A DNA stretch of 64,000 bases, taken from assembly GCA_027704905.1 (NCBI GenBank), contig CM051007.1:22446812-22510811 (forward strand). The letters run 5' to 3'. The position numbers were made by a program, and so were the translations under genes. The notes beneath the pieces were generated by a model. It made no database searches and was not told the DNA's origin. It was given only the letters and a program-made list of their open reading frames with translations. Numbering within the stretch: the first letter of the stretch is position 1; the number at the start of each line of letters is the position of its first letter. Positions 12,320-23,747 of the stretch are shown piece after piece. This stretch comes from Muraenolepis orangiensis (taxonomy: Eukaryota; Chordata; Actinopteri; Gadiformes; Muraenolepididae).

Positions 12320-15300
12320 TCAACAATACACTGGTGGACCTAAGGACCCTCTCTGGTCCTGCTCTGTGGAGACGTTGGACGGCTGCCAGTGGCAATCGAT
12401 GAGTGCGTCATACAATTCTTCACTCAGCTCCATGAACTTCCTGTTGGCCTCGCCAACATCAGACTCTGGGTTCGGATCTACAACAACACAAGGGTTTGTG
12501 GGGTAGGGAATAAATGTTAAAAAAATAAAATAATTTAAAAAAAATCAGAAAGCGACTAAGAAACTGATTAGGAAACTTCATGTAAATGCTAACCTTCCAC
12601 TGCATCCTCTGGATAAGTGTCCTCCTGGTTAGTTTCCTGAAAATAAAACAATAATAATAGGTTAGCATAATCTAGCTTGAAATGTCAACCTAATTCAGAA
12701 GAACTTTATATTTAAGATGCTTTATTTGCCATCTGTAACGAGTACAATGGAATGCTTACTCGCCCTGATTCACTCCCGCAGTATGAATAATTTACAAGGA
12801 CAGTGGTAGGAAACAATAAGCATTGTGAACGTACCTGAGGTTGTGCTGCACTCTGTGGGTAATACTGGCTATAGTTGTATCCATAGCCGTCCCCGTTGGA
12901 GTTATAGCCCCAGTTAGGGTAATAGCCAGGGTAGGACTGCTGCTGGTACGGATCGTACTGCTGGTAGCCTGGTCTGTACGTGTCAGAGCTGGACTGCCAC
13001 GACTTGTTCTCGGGTGGATGTCTGCTCCTGGAGGATCACAAGCGCAGGGACATAGCAAGTAGAAAGAGTTGAGGTGTACTTATAGTCATCATGCTTGCCA
13101 TTTACTAATATAAAAGGTAGTACTGAACTGTAGTGGAGGTCATCATTGGCTATCACCATGACTCAAAACAGCAATATTGATACATTTCTACAGTTTGGTA
13201 GGTCAAAGGTTGTCAACCCACTGTCTACATTACAGTCATTTAGCAGATGCTTTTATCCAAAGCGACTTACAATAGTGTGTTTCAACAAAGGAAGGTAAGA
13301 GAACAACTCGTCACCAGAAGTCAAAAGCGCAATAAGTTAGCAAACAATATCTACTTATCTATAATATCTAATCTACTTCTATAATCGACTGACTCCCCAC
13401 CCCCTTCACTGTTGTGTACTTCCTCAAAGTTCGAAACACCGTAGCTTCAGTCAGCGGCCCCCTCGCCGCAATGTGAGTGGCATGGCTTGGCCACACGAGA
13501 GTATGTTGTTAGTCACATGCAAGGCTCTGTAGCCAGGAGGGGAAATAGACCTCCACCCATTAAATCAGGCATAGAAGGAAATCGATAGACTACTATAGAG
13601 ATTTTCTGACGCTTAATGCACATCTTGATAATCCTTAGAAGTAAGAGGATTACAGATTGCTGTTGTGTACCATTTTTTGAATGACGTCAGGACTTTAGGT
13701 ACATACTTGCTAGTGGCTAAACTGACACGAAGGGCCTTTGCCCCCAGCCCCACTGCACCCTGGCACTCGTCCAGGGCCCTCTTCTGCAGTCTTTCATCTG
13801 GGAACTGAACAAAGCCACACCCCCTAAAACACAACATAAGAAAATAGATATACATCACAACATGTTAACACTCATAAACAAGCATCGACATAAAATACAG
13901 TAGAACTGAGCAATATTAATAACTTAATGCATGACCAACACCTGGAAAAACACAAAATATATCTCACACACACACACACGCACACGTTATTTTACTATTA
14001 CAGATCTGACACATTAGTTGTGTCTTCATGATGGCCACACAGGGACAACAGTTTATTTCACCCATCTCAAACGCTTTAAATCTCTTGAACTCACTTGGAG
14101 TTGCCGGTGGTGTCCAGCACCACTTTCCCTCCACGACAGGACGGATATCGGTTGTAAAAGAACTCATACAGCATGCCATCGTCCACCTCTGGCGTCAGAT
14201 CCCCGACAAACAGAGAGAAGTTTTGACTGTAACAAAGAAAGAGAAAACATACGTGACTGGTTTTCAAAACTCAGTAACGCAAGGGTTGTCTACATATTAT
14301 TTGTCTTCTACTTATGAAAGTTGACTTTAAAAAAAACGTGCAGCATCAGCAAACATCCCCATGGCATTCAGTCTATGAAGGTTGGAACTTGTTTTTGTCC
14401 ACCGGCCAAATGGCTGGTGATTGTTCAAATTTGACCAGCCACTCAATAGATTATCATTGTTTTTTTTGGCTGGTACGTGAAGCAAATGTAACCTGCATTT
14501 GCACATTTGACCAGCATTTGTGTTAATTTTGTGCCCCAGCTTCATGGAAGAGTCTCAAGACATTTTTCCACTGGCTACCTGTACTGGAACCTGTGCTTTG
14601 ACTTTTTCGATTGGTGGACATTGACGGAAGAGCATTGCTAAAATGTTGTTTTCTATATTTAAACGGAGAATACTAGGATACTGAACCTCCTGTCGGACCG
14701 CCGCCAGGTGGTGAGGATGGGCAGCACCACATCAGAGCCACTGACCCTCAACACGGGAGCCCCCCAGGGATGCGTGCTGAGCCCTCTCCTCTACTCCCTC
14801 TACACCCACGACTGCATGGCTATGCACAGCTCCAACGTCATCGTCAAGTTTGCTGACGACACGACAGTGATGGGCCTGATCGCCGGCGACGACGAGACAG
14901 CCTACAGGGAGGAGGTCGGATCGCTGGAGCAGTGGTGCCAGGAGAACAGCCTCGCCCTCAACGTCAAGAAGACCAAGGAGCTGATCGTGGACTTCAGGAG
15001 GCAGAGGGGAGAGCACAGCCCTATCTCCATCGACGGCGTTGCAGTAGAGAGGGTCAGCAGCTTCAAGTTCCTCGGCGTGCACATCTCCGAGGACCTCACA
15101 TGGTCCACGCACACCACACACGTGGTGAAAAGGGCCCAACAACGCCTGTATTTTCTCAGGCGTCTGAAGAAATTCAGCATGGGCCCCCGCATCCTGAGAA
15201 CATTCTACAACGGCACCATCGAGAGTGTTCTGACAGGGTGTATCACCGCCTGGTACGGGAACTGCACGGCACTCGAGCGCAGAGCGCTTCAAAGGGTGGT

Positions 15301-16706
15301 GCGGACGGCCCAGTATATCGTTGGAGGTGAGCTCCCCTCCCTCCTGGACATTTACAACCAGCGGTGCGTGGCCAAGGCCAAAAGAATTATAAAAGACATT
15401 GCCCACCCCAGCCACGATCTTTACTCACTATTACCGTCAGGCAGGCGATACCGCAGTATCAAGTGTCGTACAAATAGGCTTAGAGATAGCTTCCACAGTC
15501 AGGCCATCAGGCTGCTGAACAAGGGCGTATAACATATAACAATGTATATTTTATTACATTGATTTATATATATATATTGCTCTTTTCTGTGCTGATTTTT
15601 GCATTTTATAAATTGCATTTTTATTTTTTATTTTATATTCTTTATTCTATTTTTTATCTATTTTTATTTTATCTTATTTTATAACTGCCGTCTGTCGTCG
15701 GGTATTGCACACAAGAATTTCACATCACTGCTTTATACTAAACTGTAAACTGTGAAGTGACAATAAACTTGACTTGACTTGACTTGAGAAGGGGCGAGTG
15801 TGAATAAGCCTACATTGGCATCTAACATAAAAGTGTTATCTCCATGTTCCACTAGTTAACAGGCCACTACTCACAGACAACTGCTACTTTCACAACTCTG
15901 TCATGCAGCGGAAACAACCCACAGGTCGGCTAATACTATGCAGTGGAAAAAACAAACTCACCTTTCGACTTGTTTTCCAAAGGTGGCTCTGTTTAGCTTA
16001 AATCTCCTGGGCTATGGACAACACAGACGCATCGCACGTTCACCAGTTAGTTTCTCATCAGTCTCTACCAGTAGAGATATTAATTAAAACTATACAAAAT
16101 TGTGATTAAACATTATTTACCGGATTGGCTCCTGGTAGTACTTTCCCGTTGACTTTACGTAGACACCGCTCAGCCGTGGCTTCATCGGTCAGCTCCACGA
16201 AGCAGTAACCCAACCCTCCTCTTTTAGTAGAGAAACGACGTGTTTTTAGATCAGATACTGATTGTCTATTATAACATTGTTTTGCGGTAGGTGGACAACT
16301 CACCCGGTCATCTTGTTGCGAATGATCCGTACGTTTATCACTTGCTCGCCCATGGTCCGAAAGGCTCTGGTTACAAACTGGTCGTCCATGTAGGGCTCCA
16401 ACTAGGCAACCATTGTTTAGGGAGAAACAGTCAACCTACAATACTTATATAACTGATGCACAACATTCCTTTACTAGGCATTAAATGAAACCAACCCCTA
16501 AAACAACCCGTTTTGGATGAAAAGGGATGTAGTGGGTTACATAGTAGAGGTACTTCGGGGATTGTTTGTGGTCTTCAGACTTAAAAACATTTCGCACGAT
16601 GACGCCATTTGTTTTGCAACAGTTCAGCCCATACATGCGGTGGAAGTTAAAGTTTAGAAAGCCAAAATATCGTTGTACTCACGTTCCCCATCCATAGTGT
16701 GCTCAT
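12320..16706 (-). CDS. trnau1ap: tRNA selenocysteine 1-associated protein 1 (SECp43)
   Basis: RNA-binding protein that associates with tRNA(Sec) and supports selenoprotein synthesis. Exons: 16706-16683, 16401-16304, 16220-16121, 16011-15962, 14226-14095, 13823-13707, 13027-12835, 12636-12594, 12477-12320. Total 915 nt (304 aa); phases agree. RRM1 shows RNP2 LWMGNL (4-9) and RNP1 GYCFVEL (45-51). RRM2 shows LFVGDL (96-101) and KGCGFVQF (135-142). A Tyr/Gln/Pro/Gly-rich segment in exon 7 and the conserved C-terminal ELYDALIDCHWQP follow. The start at 16706 (MSTLWMGN) matches fish orthologues; the first coding exon is only 24 nt. Human is 287 aa. Intron 4 holds an antisense LINE. In human the gene lies near STX12 (1p35) and next to the snoRNA host SNHG12, which fits the neighbouring host gene here. 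Confidence 0.93.
12705..12825. repeat. Interspersed repeat copy
   Basis: Matches the element at 4330-4415 (TTTATTTGCC ... AGTACAATGGAATGCTTACT ... AGTATGAATAATTTACA). It lies in trnau1ap intron 7. Confidence 0.6.
13225..13345. repeat. Interspersed repeat copy (ATTTAGCAGATGCTTTTATC type)
   Basis: Near-identical over about 110 bp to 4421-4540, including the run GTTTCAACAAAGGAAGGTAA. It lies in trnau1ap intron 6. Confidence 0.7.
14665..15790 (+). mobile_element. 5'-truncated L2/CR1-like LINE, RT domain
   Basis: Open frame to 15532 (274 codons from the ATG at 14708; similarity extends upstream as ILNLLSDRRQVVRMG). It shows RT motifs GAPQGCVLSPLLYS and KFADDTTVMG and the C-terminal RLRDSFHSQAIRLLNKGV. 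The ORF is intact from here to its stop, but the endonuclease and N-terminal RT are missing. The 3' UTR is AT-rich and ends in ACAATAAACTTGACTTGACT, a (CTTGA)n tail. It is antisense to trnau1ap intron 4. Its GC content and codon use differ sharply from the surrounding AT-rich intron. The long open frame on the opposite strand is a shadow. Confidence 0.85.
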
Positions 16707-16789
16707 TGTGCAGATGCGATTGTAACGGCAACTTTTCCCCGGTTTCTTCAATCAGTCGACTACTTCTATTCAAACATGTGTTGTCTGTT

Positions 16790-17095
16790 CCCGTCTTACG
16801 AGATAGACGATAGACCGTTCGCGGCGCACAACACACGCGTCACGCGCAGTATAAGTTGTTATTAAAGGGGCAGCACACGGTCTAGTCTACAATGGTATGT
16901 AGTTGAAACGATTGCGCAACATTCACATCATATGATCTGCTTGTTTGACATGCTCATGGCTGGAACATGCCAACATTATGAACATGTGTAAAATATCAAA
17001 ATAAATAAACAGCTTTCATAGACCGAGATAGACCGCGGCGCTCGAAATGTGCGTCATGCACAGGTGAGTTTTAATTAAAGAGGCAGCACCTACTT
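16790..17095. repeat. Degenerate direct repeat upstream of trnau1ap
   Basis: Two related copies (about 16795-16875 and 17020-17095) share GATAGACC, a CGCGGCGC-type core, GCGTCA and TTAAAGGGGCAGCAC / TTAAAGAGGCAGCAC. They lie just upstream of the trnau1ap coding start, so the first copy may be part of its promoter. Confidence 0.45.
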
Positions 17096-17619
17096 GGTAG
17101 GTGATACCAAGATAACCTTATTCACCAAGCGTTGGATTGTTCAAACTTGTTTTAATAATATAAATATGTATATTAATAATATAATGACATAAAAAGGTAT
17201 GTACGGAAATATACAAAATGTGTTAGATAACACGTATGGGCTAAGAAACAGTTGATTCGATTTTGGCACCGATCCTGATCCAGGGGAATTTCGGTGTGAT
17301 TTAGGTTTGCGCTCAACTGAGGGACCCTTAGTCCAGTAGTTTTCCAACTGGGGTCCCATATTCCTGGGGTTCTCAAACGTTTTTGGGCCAGGGATCCCTT
17401 AAAGGGAAAAATATTTTTCCAGGGGCCCCCTCAAAATCGTAACACAGATTAAACCTACGCTTACTAACCTTTGTACTCTTAGATGACATTGGAACTATTG
17501 GTATTCTAAAAAAGTTCAACCTACACACTTCACAGCTTTTTTATAGTAATAAACAGAAACACATTTCAATTTGAATCATGTTAATACCACTTATATACTT
17601 TTAAACAGAGGGTCGTTTT

Positions 17620-18270
17620 TTTCAGAACAGTTAACAGTAAAAAGCTGAACAGGAACAACAGCAACACAACATAGTCCTATGACTATGAACAGTAACACGA
17701 TGTAACAGAAACAAGACATAGTCCTATGACTATAAACAGTAACATGATGAAGAGCAACAAGACATAATCCTATGAATATGAACACTAACAAGATCAACAG
17801 TAACAACAGTAACAAGACATAGTCCTATGACTTTGAACACTAACAAGACATAGTCCTATGACTATAAACTGTAACAAGATGAACAGTTACAAGACAAAGT
17901 CATTTGACTATAAACTGTAAAAAACTGAACAATAAAAATAACAGTCTTTGACTGAACTGTAACACGATGAACAGTAACAAAACATCGTCCTATGACTATG
18001 AACAGCAGCAAGATGAACACTAATAGCAGTACAAAGACATAGTCCTATGACTATGAACAGTAACAAGATGAACAGTTACAAGATGTAACAACAGCAACAA
18101 GACAGTCCTATGACTATGAACAGTAACAAAATGAACAGTAAAAACACAGTCCGATGACTATGAACTGTAACATGATGAACAGTAACAAGACATAGTCCTA
18201 TGACTATGAACAGTAACACGATTAATAGTAACAACAGCAACGAGACATAGTCCTATGACGATGAACAGTA
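17620..18270. repeat. AT-rich minisatellite with near-palindromic core
   Basis: Irregular repeats built from GACATAGTCCTATGACTATG, GAACAGTAACAAGATGAACA and AACAGTAACAACAGC. Unit length is roughly 45-60 bp. The CATAGTCCTATGACTATG core is almost self-complementary. Confidence 0.85.
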
Positions 18271-18539
18271 CAAATACGTGGCATTATTAAAATGACCAGT
18301 CTAAGGCTGACTTTCATTAAGTGAACCTAAAGTCCCGACTCTCTGGAGTGAGCAACAGTTCTCAGTTCTGTAGTCATCTTACTTCTAAGGGTTATCAAGA
18401 TGTGACTTCCATTGAGTGAACTTTCAAATAATGAACATATTAATCCCTCAAATTATTGGCAGAAAGCTCTTAACAAATCATAACAGAAGTTATAACAGCT
18501 TTACAGAAATCATCATAGCAATTCAATGGTTTTTGGACT

Positions 18540-18660
18540 GCTTTTTATGCAGCGCTTTTATCCAAAGCGCTTCAAAATGCCTCACATTCACCCATTCATC
18601 CACTGACGGCGGAGTCGGCCATGCAAGGCGACAGCCAGCTCGCCAGGAGCAGCCCATGTC
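18540..18660. repeat. Teleost interspersed repeat fragment
   Basis: Contains GCAGCGCTTTTATCCAAAGC, CCTCACATTCACCCATTCAT and GGCCATGCAAGGCGACAGCC, a block widely repeated in fish genomes. Not a gene. Confidence 0.55.
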
Positions 18661-19749
18661 TGTTTTTTGGCAGATGTATTCCTTGCTCTTTAGACGGAAA
18701 CATTTTTTTAGTTGTATCCTTATATTATATATACCAGTGTATATATGGTATATATGGTGGTTGTAAAAGTAGGGGAGGAAGGAATGTGCTCTTGGTAAAA
18801 CCTGAAGTTTGGTGGTGGGTGGGAGTGTTAGTGAGGTCATACGCAGGCATGTAAAAGCCAGATATTTGAAGCAGCATAAGGAGATTTGGTGTAAATAGTG
18901 AGCTATACCAGAGGAAATTGTGCTGCTTACAACCGTCTCTACTTTGTCTCATCAGAAAAAAAAATCTGCTCTTATTTAGAAATAACTGAAGTTTGACCTG
19001 GTATCCTAAAACTTGTAAGAAGCAAAATAATAGATGCATCCAAGACCAGTTTGAGAAATGTATAAGCCAATCAAGATTTTTTTAGATGTTATCATAAGAG
19101 CTGATTATTTCAGACAAAACAAAGATGAGTGCAGTGACCAAAATCATTGATCTTAAATTGGGATTGGGGTGAGACAAGAAGTATATTTCATAGCTGTCAA
19201 AAATGTCATACCAATCTTAAAATTGAGCTCAGTTTTGTCTAGGATAAATAGACTAAACAAAGATAAGATCTTATTTAGAATTTTCCTTTTCTGAGTAAAG
19301 CTTGCTAGAATGTGGTGTCTTTTTGAAATATAGCAATTTGTGCTGTGAGAGGTTGTTCTCACAGCACAAGTTGAGTTACAAGATCCTGAAGACTCATTCA
19401 TTTACTTGTATAGCTCCCTCAGAACTGTACAGACCAATTAAAGCAGACAACTCCTCTACTTCAGCTTCAGAACAGTTCCGTGTTCATTTTTTAAAACCTC
19501 GAAGTAAAAGGCTACCAATGGTCTGAGAAAGTGTAAAATGCGTACATTTGTTATTCAAAATTCTTTATTGCAACTACATTGTATGACATTTGGCTAACAA
19601 TTGTAGGTTGTACACAATTCTAAGATGTAGGGCAGCACACCCCACTGGATTGAGCTTCGAAGTTCCTCAGAGTTAACAGCACCTGTAGGCCCATAAGAAA
19701 ATATTGCAATGCATTAAACACAATCCATTAGCAGCAATTGCGATTAATT

Positions 19750-19825
19750 AAATAGTTTTCGGCCAACCATGCTTGTTCAGTGTACTGTGAAGTAACTTCA
19801 TGAGTAATCAGAAACTATTAAATCT
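19750..19825 (-). pseudogene. Degenerate gamma-type C/D snoRNA
   Basis: Keeps TTTCTGATTACTCATGAAG and the 3' part CACAGTACACTGAACAAGC of the plus-copy gamma snoRNAs. The C box (ATGATGA in copy 2) is replaced by TTGAGATTTAAT. Probably non-functional. Confidence 0.6.
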
Positions 19826-20195
19826 CAAATACTTATCAAGTTGCATAAGCCAGCCAACTGAATCCACCATCGTTAAATTACATGTGGCAATGATTAATGT
19901 TTTGAAAAGGGCTTGCAAGTAAACAAACATTAGCCTACTGCATCTGCAGTCTCCAAGGGTATTGGATGCAGAGGGGGGGCGAGTATCTTACAAGACATCA
20001 TTAAGCCCCAAGAGCTATATTAATACGCCGCCTCCAGGGCTACACTACAAACTGATTAATAGGAGCAAGTTACACATGCAAACAAGGAATCAGGCTTGTG
20101 GTTTTTAGTGTGCAATTTATTAGTTACTTGGGTAAAGCAAAAACTACACTGTTGGTATACATAATGAACCGCTTTGATAGAGACTCTAGTATGCA

Positions 20196-20270
20196 TTGTC
20201 AGCGTATGGAGAACAATCTTCATGAGTGATGGTCAGACTAGTCTGGTGAGATTACAGCATATCAGTTCTG
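20196..20270 (-). pseudogene. Degenerate beta/gamma-type C/D snoRNA
   Basis: Minus strand shows CAGACTAGTCTGACCATCAC, CTCATGAAG and TACGCTGACAATG, so the D box is present but there is no good C box. It lies between two host-gene exons. Confidence 0.5.
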
Positions 20271-20429
20271 AACCGCCTCCAGGCTGGAGCCAATGCATTA
20301 CTTACTGGATATAATTCATTGGGAACAACACTGGTGTCTTCTTTTAGATGTTTTGGGCATCTAAAATAATGACAAAGTTTTTAGTTGACAAACACTGCAT
20401 TTCAGATTCCAAGTTAATTCAAGCAACAT

Positions 20430-20503
20430 GTGCATGTCAGCGTATGGTAATATAACTTCATGAGTTAGTCAGAGACTAGTCAAATTAATCATCATAACAG
20501 CAC
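20430..20503 (-). ncRNA. Beta-type C/D-box snoRNA, guide altered
   Basis: Terminal stem GTGC/GCAC, C box ATGATGA, D' CTGA, C'-like CATGAAG, D box CTGA, all in the arrangement of plus-copy beta. Upstream of D' it reads GACTAGTCTCTGA instead of GACTAGAGTCTCTGA. A 2-nt deletion therefore breaks the predicted rRNA pairing. Confidence 0.65.
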
Positions 20504-20709
20504 ATAACTCCTAGTCATATCTATCGACTTACTGGTCAAATGACACCACGAGGGCCTCAATCCACAGTCAAGCTGAAATAAGACAATATTAGACTTTAGT
20601 TGGGACCGCCACTAAATAATTATAGGCTAAAGTTCAATACAGCATAAAGCTACATTGAAATCAACCTTTTAAACCCAGACCATTTGTACAAGTCATCCAA
20701 AATGTTTAA

Positions 20710-20771
20710 CTGTCTCAGTGCGTATCTCGAAATCATCAGTTTGAATCAAATCACGGAATCATCATCGACAG
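20710..20771 (-). ncRNA. Alpha-type C/D-box snoRNA, array copy 1
   Basis: Minus strand: terminal stem CTGTC/GACAG, C box ATGATGA, internal CTGATGA where D' and C' overlap, and D box CTGA after GAGATACGCA. Length 62 nt. I recognise no rRNA target (orphan). Confidence 0.75.
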
Positions 20772-21049
20772 ACTAAAGGTGGCAAAATACATAATCAGTC
20801 AGAGACTCTAGCCAAATGAATCATTATAAAATCACATTACTCCTACAGTCATAATAAACCAGATAGACTTACTGGTCAAATGACACCACGAGGGCCTGAA
20901 TCCACAGTCAAGCTGAAATAAGACAATATTAGACTTTAGTTGGGACCGCCACTAAATAATTATAGGATAAAGTTCAATACAGCATAAAGCTACATTGAAA
21001 TCAACCTTTTAAACCGAGACCATTTGTACAAGTCATCCAAAATGTTTAA

Positions 21050-21111
21050 CTGTCTCAGTGCGTATCTCGAAATCATCAGTTTGAATCAAATCACGGAATC
21101 ATCATCGACAG
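21050..21111 (-). ncRNA. Alpha-type C/D-box snoRNA, array copy 2
   Basis: Identical in all boxes and the terminal stem to array copy 1; same relative position in its intron. Confidence 0.75.
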
Positions 21112-21393
21112 ACTAAAGGTGGCAAAATACATAATTAATTAGTCAGAGACTCTAGCCAAATGAATCATTATAAAATCACATTACTCCTACAGTCATAATA
21201 AACCAGATAGACTTACTGGTCAAATGACACCACGAGGGCCTGAATCCACAGTCAAGCTGAAATAAGGCAATATTAGACTTTAGTTGGGACCGCCACTAAA
21301 TAATTATAGGCTAAAGTTCAATACAGCATTAAGCTACATTGAAATCAACCTTTTAAACCCAGACCATTTGTACAAGTCATCCAAAATGTTTAA

Positions 21394-21455
21394 CTGTCTC
21401 AGTGCGTATCTCGAAATCATCAGTTTGAATCAAATCACGGAATCATCATCGACAG
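21394..21455 (-). ncRNA. Alpha-type C/D-box snoRNA, array copy 3
   Basis: Identical in boxes and stem to array copy 1. Confidence 0.75.
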
Positions 21456-21720
21456 ACTAAAGGTGGCAAAATACATAATTAATTAGTCAGACTCTAGCCA
21501 AATTAATCATCATAAAAGCACATTACTTCTACAGTCGTAATAAACCAGATATACTTACTGGTCAAATGACACTACGAGGGCCTCAATCCACAGTCAAGCT
21601 GAAATAAGGCAATAGTAGACTTTAGTTGGGACCGCCACTAAATAATTATAGGCTAAAGTTCAATACAGCATAAAGCTACATTGAAATCGACCATTTGTAC
21701 AAGTCATTCAAAATGTTTAA

Positions 21721-21782
21721 CTGTCTCAGTGCGTATCTCGAAATCATCAGTTTGAATCAAATCACGGAATCATCATCGACAG
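21721..21782 (-). ncRNA. Alpha-type C/D-box snoRNA, array copy 4
   Basis: Identical in boxes and stem. The sequence just downstream in the transcript lacks the AACCTTTTAAACCCAG segment present in the other units. Confidence 0.75.
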
Positions 21783-22079
21783 ACTAAAGGTGGCAAAATA
21801 CATAATTAATTAGTCAGAGACTCTAGCCAAATTAATCATCATAAAATCACATTACTCCTAGTCATAATAAACCAGATAGACTTACTGGTCAAATGACACC
21901 ACGAGGGCCTCAAACCACGAGGGCCTCAATCCACAGTCAAGCTGAAATAAGGCAATATTAGACTTTAGTTGGGACCGCACACTAAATAATTATAGGCTAA
22001 AGTTCAATACAGCATTAAGCTACATTGAAATCAACCTTTTAAACCCAGACCATTTGTACAAGTCATCCAAAATGTTTAA

Positions 22080-22141
22080 CTGTCTCAGTGCGTATCTCGA
22101 AATCATCAGTTTGAATCAAATCACGGAATCATCATCGACAG
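22080..22141 (-). ncRNA. Alpha-type C/D-box snoRNA, array copy 5
   Basis: Identical in boxes and stem to array copy 1. Confidence 0.75.
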
Positions 22142-22423
22142 ACTAAAGGTGGCAAAATACATAATTAATCAGTCAGAGACTCTAGCCAAATTAATCATCA
22201 TAAAAGCACATTACTTCTACAGTCGTAATAAACCAGATATACTTACTGGTCAAATGACACTACGAGGGCCTCAATCCACAGTCAAGCTGAAATAAGGCAA
22301 TATTAGACTTTAGTTGGGACCGCCACTAAATAATTATAGGCTAAAGTTCAATACAGCATAAAGCTACATTGAGATCAACCTTTTAAACCCAGACCATTTG
22401 TACAAGTCATCCAAAATGTTTAA

Positions 22424-22485
22424 CTGTCTCAGTGCGTATCTCGAAATCATCAGTTTGAATCAAATCACGGAATCATCATCGACAG
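22424..22485 (-). ncRNA. Alpha-type C/D-box snoRNA, array copy 6
   Basis: Same snoRNA as the array copies. Its intron begins like copy-2 intron sequence and carries a degenerate beta element at 22545-22605 instead of a beta half, so it marks the array's transcript-upstream boundary. Confidence 0.75.
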
Positions 22486-22756
22486 ACTAAAGGTGGCAAA
22501 ATAGTGGCTAGCCACAACATGGTCTCTTGAAACCATGCTTTTTCAGCGTATAATAACGTCATTGGTCAGACTGCTAATTAAATGAATAATTATAGACAGT
22601 CTAGATTAACCAGAGTTACTTACTAGTCGCATGACACCGCCAAGGGCCGCAATCCACAGTCAACCTGAAATGAAGCAGTAGCGATATAAACCAGACCTAG
22701 GCTTGACATGTACAAGGAAACACATCGCCATAAAAGTTGTTAGCCCATGGAAGGGT

Positions 22757-22828
22757 GACCGTCTCAGTGCGCTGCGAGTAAGCTTCATTGCAAATCAGTA
22801 GAACCAATAACTGAATCATCACCGACAG
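22757..22828 (-). ncRNA. Alpha-like C/D-box snoRNA, founder-type copy
   Basis: C box GTGATGA, D' CTGA, guide CTTACTCGCAGCGCA before D box CTGA. It differs by about one base from 40855-40924 in the inverted copy, so it resembles the plus-strand paralogue more than the array copies in its own gene. Confidence 0.75.
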
Positions 22829-22975
22829 ACATCAAGTGTACACAGACAAGCACAGAAAAACAGCCAAGATGCTCACGTGTAAATCCTGGACAGAGGCCTC
22901 CGAAAGGAACGCTGCATGCACGTCGATCCATTAGGATACCTATTCAAAGAAACAAGATGTTGCAATGTTACCAAG

Positions 22976-23130
22976 TTTGCAGGTGACACCAGTCATTGGC
23001 CTGATAAGCGAGGGCGACGAAACAGTACAGAGATGAGGTAGTCCAGCTGGTGTGAGGACAACAGCGTTTAAGGATAGTTTTTATCCACAGGCAGTGACCT
23101 ACTGAACTGCTAGGAGTGCTGCCACTTTCA
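22976..23130 (+). mobile_element. Decayed LINE fragment
   Basis: GGTGACACCAGTCATTGGCC and the following bases match the FADDTTVMGLI region of the LINE at 14.7 kb, with frame breaks. The following block TTTTATCCACAGGCAGTG ... GAACTGCTAGGAGTGCTGCC recurs at 63791-63840. Confidence 0.55.
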
Positions 23131-23747
23131 CTGTTACAACCCGCAGTGTCTATGGGTGTACAAGAACAGGTAAAGGGGGATCTTGTGTGCGCCGGAACGG
23201 TTGACCAGACACAAAGGACAAACTCAAATACACAAAATACCTCAGGACCCAGGCCTAGGGACCTGGTGGAAGTATGTCAAATCAAAATAACTTAACACAG
23301 CTAGGCAAAAAGGGAAACTAATCTATCAAGCTAAATTCCCCCCCCAAACCCCAAGTAGCAGCAGTCCCTGACCAACTAAACTACTCTAGCCAAACGTACA
23401 TGGGTGGCATACCCCCTCTAACCTAGGGTATATAACAAATGTGGTGTAAATGTAAAGAGGCCTCAGTCTAAACTGTCCCCCACACCTGGACCTTACCCAT
23501 ACATATCAACGTGCATGTCGTGAGGGTGTCAAAAAAACGAATAAAAAGAGTGTGACAAACACTGGAACAAACGGGGAGCCTTTATACTGTGATTGGTGAT
23601 TGGTGGGGGTGGGGGGGGGGCTCGGACCTGAAACAGAGGGTATACAAGGCCCACAGTGCCTCCCAGAGGCACCACATGCCGTAACACGCTAACCAAAAAC
23701 AGCACATGTGTGGGGCACATTTGTTCAAGTCAAACAAAAAACATTCA

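Larger units (their letters stand above)
20533..22664 (-). repeat. Tandem array of ~340-bp exon+snoRNA units
   Basis: Six near-identical exons start at 340, 344, 342, 327 and about 361-bp spacing and end with the diverged exon 22664-22624. Each intron carries an alpha snoRNA, and five of them also carry a truncated beta half. One unit exon (21941-21886) has an internal 16-bp duplication (CCACGAGGGCCTCAA). Units are about 95% identical by eye, so amplification is recent or sequences are being homogenised. Confidence 0.9.

Noticed and set aside
14732..15415. 227-codon minus-strand ORF
   Set aside because: Antisense shadow of the GC-rich LINE reverse transcriptase; no protein motif.
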